Positions 47,319-59,566 are shown, counted from the stretch's first letter. The stretch is 64,000 bases of DNA from Talinum fruticosum (GCA_021018815.1 JAITYX010000124.1:310001-374000); one strand, 5' to 3'. The notes: a model not told the origin generated them from the letters alone. A program made the numbers and translations.

Positions 47319-49690
47319 TTAATTTGTGACAATGTTTATTATATTTTATTTTTTTATTATTTAAAATTCCAAACAATTCTAAAAACTTTAGGGAGAATCC
47401 TAGAGGTCTTTACTAGTATAAATAAGTGCACTCTTCGTTCAAAACACACTTGATGAATATTGACCACTTATTCTTCTCTTTTCCCTCCATAGAAAGACCA
47501 CCTTCTCTCTAAATTCTCTTCTCCCTCAAATCACTTTATTTGTTTACATTGAAGCACTCTCTCTTCTTAAAATTAAAATTTGAGATTAGCCCTTACATAC
47601 CTTAAACAAACGAATCACATAAAATATCTTGTTAAACCCGTAGATCTATAGGTAGGTCTTGAGAATTAAAATTAAAGAATACAAATGTGATCTTTTAATT
47701 GTTTATTTCCTTTCATAATGTAATTATTGGTTTGATTCAGTTTCTTATAGATTATGTAAACTATGTAACTAAGAAGTGATGACCTAAAGTTTATGGCTTT
47801 TATTTTATTTTTGTTTTCGTTAATTGATTTAATCAAAGACGTCATCAAAAACAACTATTCAATGCCTAAAAAGACCTAAATTTGCATAGAATTGAAGTTG
47901 TTTTTCGTTTAATCTAACATTTCTTAGTAGAGGCCATTAGAATGGGTGGTGTTGGTGAGGGAATTCAGTAATCCTATTCAATGGTTGTACCCTCACCCTT
48001 GTACCCGCCTCAAAGACTAATGCATCGGAGTTGTGGTTAATATCCATTTAGGATAACGGAGATTAATTAAAAAATATGACGATGATTGTACTTGTAAATG
48101 TAAAGCAACTTATTCCTTTTTAGACATTTACTCCTAACTCAAGCGGACACTATTTAAATAAGGCCCCGCCCTTGCACTTAAGTAGGAAGGATAAAGGTTG
48201 GAGGGTACATTCAACGACGACTCCACTAGGAATGTTAAAGAGAGTGAAACTTGAAAATAATTAAAATTAAACAAAAAATTACTAAAATTTAAAATTAGAC
48301 ATCTTGCATGTCACTAAAGCGTTTTGGCTATTATCCAAGAAAGGCTTAGCTCGGTTCACAGGGTCCAAAAGGATTTAAACGAAATCCCAGACACCAGGAA
48401 CCTCATGATATGTTATTTGGCTTATCTGGTTCAAATTTGCCTCACGGTAAGCCCCCTTGGGAAAGGTCCTATTAGTATTCGTTTTGAGAACCATGCATCA
48501 TTCAGCATCTTCCATGCCTAGAAGGGAAGACCATGTCTCGCGTCATGACTATCAAGTGAACGTTGGTTTAATGGCAAATACTTCATACTTTTATCCGCTT
48601 CACCAAGGTTTGAACTAGGCCCACATTATCTCTAACATAGTGGCCGAGTTGGATAGCCCACATTTACCTTTGCTCGAAAAAAAGGTCTTGTGTCATGAGA
48701 CATCTTTTGTCCAAAATATCATATATATATATATATTAAAAGTTGGGTCTAAGCGATGCAAGAGCGACACATATGATGCTTATTTGGCGATATTATTAAT
48801 TGCAAAATTAGATTATCTTTAAATAACTTTACTAATTTAGTAAAAATAACATTAATATTATACTTTCTCAATAATGATATACTAATTTAGTGATGAAATT
48901 TGATAATAATAAATTACATTACATTAATGCTTATACTTCAATATTATACTCAAACATGATTAATATAAATATTATTAGCATGACTAATTTAAATTATTAC
49001 TTTTAAAATTATTATTAATATTTCCTCCCTTGAACTCTTGAATTTCTGTACCTTTAATTGATGTATACGTTACATGTTTTTAATGAGTTAAATGTTTTTA
49101 TATTCAATTTATTGTGTAATTTATTAATAATAATACTTATTTACAATATCATTAATGCACCGTAATCGATTTACTCTTGCTAGCAATGGCTATCCCTATT
49201 TCCATACAATAAAGCAAGTTATAAAAAAATTAAAAGAAACATTTTTATATTAATTATTTAAAGATAAGTATATCCACTTATGTTCTTTTAACATATTATT
49301 AGTTTTTATTGGTATAAATTAATTAAAAATAATAAAATTAAAAAATAAATAATTATAAAAATAAAATTAATTAATACCCTTGCATAACAAGGGGTATAAC
49401 CCTAGTTAAAACCGATCTTTATCTTCTAATACCCTGTTCTATTTAGTTGTGACAAATTGTAAAGTTATTTATAAAAAGTGTAAGGAGGTGTAAGGAATCG
49501 ACCTTATCGACCTCCCAAAGTTAAGACTCCCACCTCGGGACGATCTTGAGTATTTCCTTTTTATTGTTTTTTTCCTTTTCGAGGAAACAAGATATTTAGA
49601 TCTTTTCCTTTTTTGAAATTTTCACTCTTGAAAAATTTTGACAACTCATTTTTCAGGAAGTACGTAGGAAGTACATACCAAAAACCAAAA
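47319..49690. other. AT-rich intergenic; possible SINE at about 48553-48700
   Basis: No gene recognised. A 65-codon frame at 48324-48521 has a weak resemblance to the linker between endonuclease and RT of LINEs (IIQERLSSVHRVQKDLNEIP), but this is not secure. Confidence 0.4.
48553..48700 (+). mobile_element. tRNA-derived SINE-like unit
   Basis: TTGGTTTAATGGC (48563-48575) resembles a pol III A box. GGTTTGAACTAGGCC (48607-48621) resembles a B box about 40 bases downstream, a spacing normal for tRNA-like promoters. No cloverleaf can be drawn, so it is not a tRNA gene. The downstream limit is uncertain. Confidence 0.35.
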
Positions 49691-49697
49691 AGTTATA

Positions 49698-50552
49698 GTG
49701 ATTGTTAGTATACTACAATCGCAATAACCATAATAATATAAATAAGTCTCTACCGGACATACATGTGTATTGAATCAATCATGACCATCAATTTTTTCAA
49801 TTTTAAATAAGTTAAAAATTATACTTTAAAAATGTAATAAATCTTCTTCAAATTTGACTAACCTAATTAAATGAGATTGTGTTCGTCATTATGCAATTAT
49901 TAATCACAACTAAAATACTAAAAATGATTTAGAAAAAACCGAGAAACCCCCCAACAAACATCTTAGAAAACCATCAATTTAAGTATAATTTTTATCGACC
50001 CTTTCACCGGCCATGGTGGAATGTTAAACTATTCCGATTTTTGTTCTAGTGCTGTCATGAAGGCGTTGCGGGGCCCTTCCACGGCCAGATGGAACACCAA
50101 GGGTTTCTTCTCGAGGTTCATCGTAGGAGCGAGCTTGTTCTCAGGGAAGTTTGCGGCGTCAACGAGCTCCAATTGCACCATTTTTCAAGCCATCCAAGAT
50201 GAAGTCGTGAGGGTCTTCACCACCGACAACCATGTTGTGTTCCGATTTCTTTGTGGTAATATGAGATACGGTCGCCGGAATTCAAGAAAGGCTAAGCCTT
50301 TTAGCCGGTAAAAATGATGAGATGGGAACTTTCAATGGAAATTTTAAGGAAAAAAGGAAATCATAAATTTACGTTTTTATATTTTTTTAAAACAGTAAGT
50401 CATGAATGGAGGAAAATAGGAAGGCAACCAAACATGAATATGTTTCTATATGTATAAATACTTTTAAATTTTTTAGATATAATTTATTTTATTTAAAAAA
50501 TAAAAAAATTTAAACGGTTAAGATCTATATATAGTACTTGTATGGTCTAAAT
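49698..50552. repeat. Dispersed repeat D, copy 1
   Basis: About 850 bases aligning in the same orientation with 60472-61210. Shared phrases include TTGAATCAATCATGACCAT, GGAACACCAAGGGTTTCTTC, GTGAGGGTCTT and AACCATGTTGTGTTCCG. The GC-rich core (50020-50320) has open frames on both strands (plus strand GFFSRFIVGASL and IFQAIQDEVVRVFTT; minus strand LAPTMNLEKKPLVFHLAVEG). I do not recognise either; the sequence may come from a gene captured by a transposon. The outer parts are AT-rich. Ends are approximate. Confidence 0.7.
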
Positions 50553-51125
50553 TGTTTCAATTATAATGATTGTCATATACTGATAATCACTATAACCACA
50601 TCCATTAATGAATCATAATTGTAAATTTACAAAAAAATGAATATGAGTATTAGAAAACGGGTGTGAGTAATTAACAATTTAACTAATATGATTGATTTGG
50701 AGTAAGCCAACAAGGCAGTCACAAAGAATGGATTGGTCAATCCTCAAGTTATCCAGGAGGCCATGTCAAGCACTAGAATTGAGACAAACTTTTAGGAAAC
50801 CATTATGCAAAATTAATCAACCTAGCAAAAGTAGTGATTCGGGAAATGGTTTAAAGAAGAAGCCAAACTTTTTTTTTAATAAAAAAGTAGGCTTATCTTA
50901 GGGAAGCTTAGGAGGCTGACATGGCCCGAGAAAAGTGGGTTTCGAATACTCGCGTATAACTATGTATCTCTCTTAAGTTTTGATTCTAAGTCATTCCGAG
51001 CATCATAGAAACTTCTATCTAAGTTTTCATTCTATTCGACCCACTTAGAAAACACGTTTTACGTATATCTCGACCCACTCAAACATTACTCAAAACCGTC
51101 GCATGACCAAATAATTTCTCTAACA

Positions 51126-52348
51126 TGTTTATTGTGAGCACCGACTTCATATTTTGAGTTAAAATGAATGACAACGTTAATTCTAACTTCTAAGTCAGTT
51201 TATTTATGGCGAATTATTTGCTTGATCAAGTTTATGTATCTTGATACTTTATTCTTTTTCACTTGATCATCCTTAAGGATTAACTCAAGATGGAATCTGA
51301 ATCTAATGGATATTAGGCTCGGAAAATTTCGCTCTTTTAGGCCTAAGATAATTAAGTACTTAGTTATTCCGATTTAATTATTATCCGTGCCTAATCTTGG
51401 ACCAAAGTATTTTTATACTTTGAGTACCACTTTAATTTACTTTTGTAGGTTGTTGAAACAAGCCTAATATACTTTTAGAGTACAAAAGCAACCGGTTTCT
51501 AGCCGTTAAACACTAGCAGACAGAGATTAATCATTTCTGGACATGGCTCAAACACCGTGTCAAGGTTGTTTGTTTCCAAAACTATAAACAGCGACTTTGA
51601 GTCTAACAGCTTGTTTTTACCTAAGATTTCACTTACCACCGGAGGTATGGACTACTTCTAGAGTCAAGAACCGTTGCCCAACATTCACATTTACAACGTA
51701 TCTTTTTTAGCAACTCGGATCGGCCTTTACAACGGCTAATGAACCTTACCAGTCCGTAACGAGTCTCAACGGTCTTTCCGCTTCGGTGCTTATAAATAGA
51801 AGCCACTTCACAAGACTTGAAGATTGCTAACTACATTGCTGAATATATTCCACACTTAATATTCAACTTACAACTCCTAAATTGTAATTTCTTACTTTCC
51901 GAGTTGTAGAGAAAGTTTTGTAATCACTTCTACTTTCTTGCTTTCTTTATAAGTCCCTTGATTGAGCTGTAAGGGCCAACACGGCTCGGTTGTCCTTGAT
52001 TGTAAGGGTTAACCCGAGTCGGGAAGTACTAGATCGGATAAGGGAACTTTTAAGTCTAGAAAAAACTTGTAAAGGAATTGTCTAAGGGATTAATTTTGGT
52101 TAGAGTAAGTCCTTTGTAATTGATGATTCAATTAGTGGATTTGACTTGGTGCTTAGATTAGCACTGTCCGTGGTTTTCTGCCGCAAGAGGGTTTCCACGT
52201 ATTTCTAAGTGTCTATCTTTCTGAGTCCAATATAGACTCGGAATCTGTCTCTGTTCAGTTTTGTGCAAAAAGAGTTTGATTTTTCTTAAAATCTTCCATC
52301 ACCATATTCACCCCCTCTAGGGTGACTTAGTCTCTCCAAGAGAAAACA
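51126..52348 (+). mobile_element. Probable solo LTR of a Copia (Sirevirus-like) retrotransposon
   Basis: A TATAAATAGAAGCC promoter box lies at 51791-51804, preceded by GC-richer upstream sequence. The 3' portion ends in the phrase TTCACCCCCTCTAGGGTGAC, which is characteristic of the downstream end of some plant Copia LTRs. No gag/pol or second LTR is present. Candidate ends (TGTTTATTG and GAGAAAACA) are approximate, and I could not confirm a 5-bp target duplication. Confidence 0.45.
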
Positions 52349-52761
52349 TTCGAGTGTTGAACACAATGGCAACAGCCTATCCCCACACACAACTCCCTTA
52401 ATAAAAAGGACAATTGCTCATTCCCAGAATTCAACCTCTGGGAGAGAGAGGTAGGTGAATGTCGGGCTATCCGCTCAAAACTGCTTCAATAAAGAAGTCA
52501 AACATTTGATAAGAGTTCAAGTGTTAAAGAAAAGGGCAAGCTAAGATATTATCAACCAAAGCCACCTACTTTTATAGAGATTGCTCGAGAAATTTTAGAA
52601 GTGGGTATGTTGTTAGACTTGTGTTCCGTTAGTGACGAAACTTCATACATAAGGGGGATTACGAGAAGGTTAAGGAAGCAAGTGGAAGCTCAAGAAGACA
52701 TCTAAATCTGATTAGGGTACTCAAGTATAAGGCAACAAATTGAATTATTAATGTGTAGTGG

Positions 52762-53640
52762 TGGATTATATTCAAAATCTGATTATATTCTAACCGTTCA
52801 TAATAAAAATTCCCTCCATTTTCTTTCTTTTTTTAAGAGTTCAATTTATTAGATGATCCCATTTTTTTGTCAAATTGTAATTTACATCTACGATTAATTT
52901 CGTAATACTGCTTTGTTTGAAGAAAAATTGTATGAATCTATTCGTAAATATTTCCCATTATTTCCTTTCTTTCTTCTGCTTCTTCATCAGCAAAGTGCAA
53001 CTAGTAGTAGCAATTGTTGACGCGGATTATGAAGAAGCACTCTCCCTAGCCCTCTATCGAGTGTCGACTTTCCCATTGTTGGTGACATTCTTTTGATCCT
53101 TAATATGATCATCATTACAATTATGACAGTGATGATTATGGGCACCACTGTGTTGAGATGTTGTCTTCCCAATATTAGTGTTCATCCTCCGATCCTCATG
53201 ATTATCTTCATGATTATGATTTAGATCATAATTATGATTATTGGTACCCATGAGTTGATAGATTACCTTCCTGAAAGGCTTAAAAACTTGCTCATTATCA
53301 TCATGATCATGAGTATTAGAGTTGGGGGGTGGAATCATGATCTTGATGGGAAATATTGACCTTAAATATTATCACACTTCGCTTCTAAACATCTTCTCAG
53401 TCTCACTCCTCTTTTAGAAGGAGCTTGATGAGGGTTTTAGGAAAAGGATTGGAATAGTTAGGGTTTAGAGAAGGGAAGAGAACTCAATGTAGGGTAAGTA
53501 AAACAAGTTAAAATACAAATGAATTTATACAGAAAAAGAATAATGGAAACGAAACCCTATAAATTAAAACCTCGTAAACAAGTGTCTAATTAACTTGAGT
53601 TTAAGACGGTTAATTTTTACTATTTGAAAAGTAGAGTTTC
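52762..53640 (-). repeat. Array unit 1 (type A)
   Basis: First unit; its left edge lacks the landmark phrase and grades into unrelated DNA. The TATA box lies at about 53521-53530. It carries a 94-codon frame at 53338-53054. Confidence 0.85.
53054..53338 (-). pseudogene. Asn/His/Asp-rich peptide, array unit 1
   Basis: The frame starts MIPPPNSNTHDHDD, continues VFKPFRKVIYQLMGTNNHN, DLNHNHEDNHEDRRMN and HNHHCHNCNDDH, and ends at TAG just after GKVDTR, where unit 6 reads on through a Ser-rich and Lys-rich tail. About a third of the residues are Asn, His or Asp, suggesting metal-binding or low-complexity behaviour; this is inference from composition only. No known domain recognised. Confidence 0.45.
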
Positions 53641-54541
53641 CTAATCCTATCACTAAATGGATTCATCAAAATATGATTATATTCTATCCGTTGTATTAAA
53701 AATTTCATCCATTTATCTTTCTTGTTTTTTTAAGAGTTCAATTGAGTGGATGATCCTGTTACTTTTGTCAAATTATAGTTCACATCTACGATTAATTTCG
53801 TCATATTGATTTGTTTGAAGAAAAATTATATGAATCTATTAATTAATATTTGCCGTTCTTTCCTCTCTTCTTCTGCTTCTTCATCGGCAAAGTGCCACTA
53901 GTAGTAGCAATTGTTAACGCGGATGATGAAGAAGCACTCCCTTTAGCCCTCTTTGGAGTGTTGACTTTTTAATTGTTGGTGGTGTTATTTTGATCATCAA
54001 TATGATCATCATTAAAAACATGATCATGATGATTATAGGTACCACTATGTTGAGATATTGCCTTCCCAACATTAATGTTCATCATATTTATGATTATCTT
54101 CATGATTATAATTAAGATCATAATTATGATTATTAGTACTCATGAGTTGATAGATTACCTTCCCAAAAAGCTTAAAAACTTGCTCAGTATCATCATGATC
54201 AAGAGTATTAGTGTTGGGGTGGGGAGAAGGGGGTTAGAATCATGATCTTGATAGGAAATGTTGACCCCAAATATTATCACGCTTCGCATCTGCGTTGCAT
54301 CATCTTGATCTTATAGAGGAGGAGCTTGATGAGGGTTTTAGAAAAAGGATTGGAATAGCTAGGGTTTAGACAAATGAGGAGAACTCAACTCAGGGTAAGT
54401 TAAACAAGTTAAAATACGAATGAATTTATAGAGGAGGAGAATAATGGAAAGGAAACCCTACAAATTAAAACCTGGGCAACAAGTTTATAATTAACTTAAG
54501 TTTAAGACGGTTAATTTTTACTATTTGTAAAGTAGAGTTTC
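53641..54541 (-). repeat. Array unit 2 (type B)
   Basis: 901 bases with the type B leader (ACAAATGAGGAGAACTCAACT). The TATA box is near 54421-54430. The peptide frame is broken around a G-rich run at about 54213-54236. Confidence 0.85.
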
Positions 54542-55420
54542 CTAATCCTATTACTAAATGGATTCATCAAAATCTGATTAAAAATTCCCTCCATTTTCTT
54601 TCCCTTTTTTAAGAGTTCAATTTATTGGATGATCCCATTATTTTTGTCAAATTGTAGTTCACATCTACGATTAATTTCGTAATATTAATTTGTTTGAAGA
54701 AAAATTGTATGAATTTATTCAATAATATTTGCAGTTCTTTCCTATCTTTCTTTAGCTTCTTCATCGGCAAAGTGCCACTAGTAGTAGCAATTGTTGACGC
54801 GAATGATGAAGAAGCACTCCTATTAGCCCTCTTTGGAGTGCTGACATTCCAAATGTTGGTGGTGTTTTTTTATCCTCAATAAGATCATCATTACGAACAT
54901 GATGATGATGATTATAGGTACCACTATGTTGAGATATTGTCTTCCCAACATTAATGTTAATCCTCTAATCCTTAAGATTATCTTCATAATTATGATCTTA
55001 ATCATAATTATGATTATTGGTGCTCATGAGTTAATAAATTAGCTTCCCGAAAGGCTTAAAAACTTGCTCATTATCATCATGATCATGAGTATTAGTGTTG
55101 GGGAAGGGTGGAATCATGATCTTGATGGGAAATATTGATCCTAAATATTATCACGCTTCGCTTCTGCGCATCTTCTCGGTCTCACTCCTCTTTCAAGAGG
55201 AGCTTGATGAAAGTTTTAGGGAAAAGGATTGGAATAGCTAGGGTTTAGACAAGGGAAGAGAACTCAACTCAAGGTAAATAAAACAAGTTAAAATACAAAT
55301 GAATTTATAGAGGAAATGGATAATGGAGAGGAAACCCTACAAATTAAAACCTCGAAAATAAGTGTCTAATTAACTTGAGTTTAAGACGATTAATTTTTAC
55401 TATTTGAAAAGTAGAGTTTT
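54542..55420 (-). repeat. Array unit 3 (type A)
   Basis: 879 bases. The TATA box is near 55301-55310. The peptide frame has several stops, for example at the positions matching DLNHNHED, so this copy is dead. Confidence 0.85.
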
Positions 55421-56326
55421 CTAATCCTATCACTAAATGAATTCATCAAAATATGATTATATTCAAGCCATTGTAATAAAAATTCCATCCATTTCTCTTT
55501 CCTTTTTTTTGAAGAGTTTAATTTATTGAATAATCCTGTTATTTTTGTCAATTATAGTTCACGTGTACGATTAATTTCATAATATTGATTTGTTTGAAGA
55601 AAACTTGTATGAATTTATTCAGTAATATTTGTTGTTCTTTCCTATCTTTCTTCCGCTTCTTTATTGGCAAAGTGTCACTAGTAGTAGCAATTGTTGACGT
55701 AGATGATGAAGAAGCAATCTTCTTAGCCCTCTTTCGAGTGCCGACTTTCCCAACGTTGGTGGTGTTATTTTAATCCTCAATATGATCATCATTACAAACA
55801 TGATGATGATGATTATAGGTACCACTATGTTGACATATTGCCTTCCCAACATTAATGTTCATGCTCCGATCCTTATGATTATCTTCATGATTATGATTAA
55901 GATCATAATTATGTTTATTGGTACTCAAGAGTTTATAAATTACCTTCCCAAAAAGTTTAAAAACTTACTCAGTATCATTATGATCATGAGTATTAGTGTT
56001 GGGGGGTCATCATTTTGATGGGAAATATTGACCTCATATATTATCACATTTTTGCTTCGCGTTACATCATCTTCACCTTCTCAGTATCACTCTTCTTTCA
56101 AAAGGAGCTCGACGAGGGTTTTAGGAGAAAGGATTGGAATAACTAGGGTTTAGACAAAGGAGGAGAACTCAACTCATGATAAGTAAAACGAGGTTAAAAT
56201 ACGAATGAATTTATACGGGAGGAGAATAATGGAAAGGAAACCCTACAAATTAAAACCTGGGCAACAAGTTTGTAATTAACTTAAGTTTAAGACGGTTAAT
56301 TTTTACTATTTGTAAAGTAGAGTTTT
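55421..56326 (-). repeat. Array unit 4 (type B)
   Basis: 906 bases. The TATA-like box is near 56205-56214. A frame change follows a six-G run near 56000. Confidence 0.85.
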
Positions 56327-57210
56327 CTAATCCTATCACTAAATGGATTCATTAAAATCCGATTATATTCTAACTGTTGTAATAAAAATTCCCTCCATTT
56401 TCTTTCCTTTTTTAAGAGTTCAATTTATTGGATGATCCCATTATTTTTGTCAAGTTGTAGTTCACATCTACGATTAATTTCATAGTAGTGATTTGTTTGA
56501 AGAAAAATTGAATGAATCTACGCGTAATATTTGCCGTTATTTCCTCTCTTTCTCTGCTTCTCCATCGGCAAAATGCCACTAGTAGTAGCATATGTTGACG
56601 CAGATGATGAAGAACTCTCCCTAGCCCTCTATCGAGTGTCGACTTTTTAATTGTTGGTGGCATTCTTTTGATCCTCAATATGATCATCATTACAAACAAG
56701 ATGATGATGATTATGGGTACAATTGTGTTGAGATATTGTCTTCCCAATGTTGGTGTTCATCCTCCGATACTCATGATTATCTTCATGATTATGATTATTG
56801 GTAATCATGAATTGATAGATTACCTTTTCGAAAAGCTTAAAAACTTGCTCATTATCTAAACTATATTCATTGCCTTTCTTTACTTTGCCGTGTAGAGGGG
56901 AGGGGTAGAATCATAATCTTGATAGCAAATATTGACCCTAAATATTATCACGTTTCAGCTTCTACGCATCTTCTAAGTCTCACTCCTCTTTCAAAAGGAG
57001 AATTAAGGGTTTTAGGAAAAGGATTGGAATAGCTAGGGTTTAGACAAGGGAGGAGAACTCAACTTCGGGTAAGTAAAACAAATTAAAATACAAATGAATT
57101 TATAGAGGAAATAGATAATGGAAAGGAAATCCTACAAATTAAAACCTCGAAAACAAATGTCTAATTGAGTTTAAGAGGGTTAATTTTTACGATTTGAAAA
57201 GTAGAGTTTC
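56327..57210 (-). repeat. Array unit 5 (type A)
   Basis: 884 bases. The TATA box is near 57096-57105. The region around 56860-56890 contains a phrase (CTATATTCATTGCCTTTCTTT) not found in the other units. The peptide frame is disrupted. Confidence 0.85.
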
Positions 57211-58126
57211 CTAATCCTATCACTAAATGGATTCATCAAAATACGATTATATTCTAGCCATTGTAATAAAAATTCCCTCCATTTCTGTTTCCTTTTCTTT
57301 TAAGAGTTCAATTTATTGGATAATCCCGTTATTTTTGTCAAATATTATAGTTCACTTCTATGATTAATTTCATAATATTGATTTTTTGAAGAAAAATTGT
57401 ATGAATCTATTTATTAATATTTGCCATTCTTTCCTCTTTTTCTTCTGCTTCTTCATCGGCAAAGTGCCACTAGTAGTAGCAATTGTTGACGCGGATGATG
57501 AAGAAGCATTCCCCATAACCCTTTTTGGAGTGTCGACTTTCCCAACGTTGGTGGCGTTCTTTTGATCCTCAATATGATCATCATTACAAACATGATGACG
57601 ATGATAATAGGTACCACTATGTTGAAATATTGCATTCCCAACATTAATGTTCATCCTCCGATCCTCATCATTAAGATCATTATTATGATTGAGATCATAA
57701 TTATGATTATTGGTACTCATGAGTTAGATTACCTTCCCAAAAAGCTTAAAAACTTACGTAGTATCATCATGATTATGAGTATTAGTGTTTTGGGGGGGAG
57801 GAGTTGGAATCATGATCTTGATGGGAAATATTGAGCCCAAATATTATCACGCTTCGCATCTACGTTGCATCATCTTCATCTTCTCAGTGGCACTCTTTTT
57901 CAAAAGGAGCTTGATGAGGGTTTTAGAAAAAAGGATTGGAATAGGTAGGGTTTATACAAATGAGGAGAACTCAACTCGGGGTAAGTTAAACAAGTTTAAA
58001 TAATGAATGAATTTATAGAGTAAGAGGATAATAGAAAGGAAACCTTGCAAATTAAAACCTGGGCAACAAGTTTATAATTAAACTAATTTTAACACGGTTA
58101 ATTTTTACTATTACAAAGCGAGTTTC
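57211..58126 (-). repeat. Array unit 6 (type B)
   Basis: 916 bases. The TATA box is near 58008-58017. It carries the longest peptide frame of the array, 57720-57370. Confidence 0.85.
57370..57720 (-). CDS. Asn/His/Asp-rich peptide with Lys-rich tail, array unit 6
   Basis: 116 codons: MSTNNHNYDLNHNNDLN, RRMNINVGNAIFQHSG, YYHRHHVCNDDHIEDQ, KVDTPKR, SSSSASTIATTSGTLP, then a basic run MKKQKKKRKEW that could act as a nuclear-localisation signal, and a hydrophobic end RFIQFFFKK. The ancestral frame probably began about 40 codons upstream, because unit 7 keeps an in-phase N-terminal segment (IIFGVN...THDHDD...VFKLFGKVIYQLM). Whether it is expressed is unknown. No family recognised. Confidence 0.4.
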   Translation of the reverse strand: MSTNNHNYDLNHNNDLNDEDRRMNINVGNAIFQHSGTYYHRHHVCNDDHIEDQKNATNVGKVDTPKRVMGNASSSSASTIATTSGTLPMKKQKKKRKEWQILINRFIQFFFKKSIL

Positions 58127-59042
58127 CTAATCCTATCACTAAATGGATTTATCAAAATCTGATTATATTCTAGCTGTTGTAATAGAAGTTCCCTCCATTT
58201 TTCTTTCCTTTTTTTTTTAATAGATCGATTTATTGGATGATGCCGTTATTTTTGTGAAATTGTGTTTCACATCTACGATTAATTTCGTAATATTGATTTG
58301 TTTGAAGAAAAAAATTTTATGAATTTATTTAGTAATATTTGTCATTCTTTCCTCTATTTCTTCTACTTCTTCATCGGCAAAGTGCCACTAGTAGTAGCAG
58401 ATTGTTCACGCATATGATTAAGAAGCATTCTCCCTTGCCCTCTTTTGAGTGTCGACTTTTCCAACGTTGGTTGCGTTCTTTTAATCCTTAATATGATCAT
58501 CATTACAAACATGATGATGATGATTATGGCTACCATTGTGTTGAGATATTGTCTTCCCAACATTTGTATTCATCCTCCGATACTCATGATTATCTTCATG
58601 ATTATGATTAAGATCATAATTATGATTATTGGTACTCATGAGTTGATAGATTACCTTCCCAAAAAGCTTAAACACTTTCTCATTATCATCATGATCATGA
58701 GTATTAGTGGTTAGGGAGTTGGAATCATGATTTTGATGGAAAATATTGACCCCAAATATTATCACACTACGCTTCCGTGTTGTCTCATCATAATCTTCTC
58801 GGTCTCACTCCTATTGCGAAGGAGATTTATGAGGGTTTTCGGAAAAGGATTGGAATAGCTAGGGTTTAGATTAAAAAGGATAAATCAATTCAAGGTAAGT
58901 AAACACAAGTTAAAATACGAATGAATTTATAGAGAAGGTAGATAATGAAAAGGAAACCCTACAAATTAAAACCTAGGCAACAAGTGTCTAATTAACTTAA
59001 GTTTAAGGCAATTAATTTTTACTATTTGAAAAGTAAAGTTTC
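58127..59042 (-). repeat. Array unit 7 (type C)
   Basis: 916 bases, combining features of both subtypes (CCTAGGCAACAAGTGTC). The TATA box is near 58922-58931. It is the right-hand edge unit and the most diverged, as expected for the end of a tandem array. Confidence 0.85.
58481..58765 (-). pseudogene. Asn/His/Asp-rich peptide, array unit 7
   Basis: 94 codons: MIIFGVNIFHQNHDSN, THDHDDNEKVFKLFGKVIYQ, DLNHNHEDNHEYRRMN and HNHHHHVCNDDHIKD, then TAA where other units code Gln. It preserves the N-terminal part lost from unit 6, which suggests a full ancestral peptide of roughly 150-170 residues. Confidence 0.4.
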
Positions 59043-59160
59043 CTAATCCTACCAAATGGATTCATCAAAATTTGATTATATTCTAGCCGTTCTAATAAAA
59101 ATTCGTTCCATTTTTCTTTCCTTTTTTTAAAGAGTTCAATTTATTACAGCTACTTGCACG
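59043..59160 (-). repeat. Truncated eighth array unit
   Basis: The landmark phrase and about 100 following bases of the unit (TTCATCAAAATTTGATTATA) are present before homology stops. Confidence 0.75.
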
Positions 59161-59566
59161 GATAATCCGGTTATTTTCTTAAAATTTTAATCTACACCTA
59201 CAATTAATTTTGTAATATTGATTTGGTAATTTTTCTCTTATTTGTGTCGTGAGCGATGTGAAAAATTGTATGAATGAGTGTTATCCATTGATATTTGGCG
59301 TTCTTAATCTTATAATTTAGTTAGAACTAAAGTTAGAAATATTAATGCTTTCCTACCGTGTGACGTTAATGAATAATAAATAAGTTCTGCTCGTGTCACG
59401 GAAATAATAAATTGATATCCTAACATGTGATTTTTTCAACAATTTATTTGGTTAAAAATTTTAAAAGTAGGGTAGTAAACTATTAAATTTATGACATTTT
59501 AGGGTATTATTTTATTATTTATAAAATACAAATAATTTTTGTATCATATTATCAACATCACACAGC
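59161..59566. other. AT-rich spacer after the array
   Basis: Nothing supported. Confidence 0.5.

Larger units (their letters stand above)
52762..59160 (-). repeat. Tandem array of seven ~0.9 kb units with an Asn/His/Asp-rich frame
   Basis: The landmark phrase CTAATCCTATCACTAAATGG (some copies vary by a few bases) occurs at 53641, 54542, 55421, 56327, 57211, 58127 and 59043, giving spacings of 901, 879, 906, 884, 916 and 916. Each unit contains, read leftward, a TATAAATTCATT box, a leader with a telo-box (CTAAACCCTA), the peptide-coding region and a T-rich 3' part. Units 1, 3 and 5 share CCTCG(A/T)AAA(C/T)AA plus GTCTAATT; units 2, 4 and 6 share CCTGGGCAACAAGTTT. The array therefore alternates, with a dimer period of about 1.79 kb, and unit 7 is a third type. 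A partial eighth unit ends near 59160. Confidence 0.93.

Noticed and set aside
55782..58714. Plus-strand frames in the tandem array rich in Met and Ile
   Set aside because: Antisense shadows of the His/Asn/Asp-rich minus-strand frame (CAT/AAT codons read as ATG/ATT).
52762..59160. CRISPR-like regular repeat structure
   Set aside because: Units are about 0.9 kb, AT-rich, eukaryotic in context and carry promoter-like sequence; no short repeat-spacer pattern.
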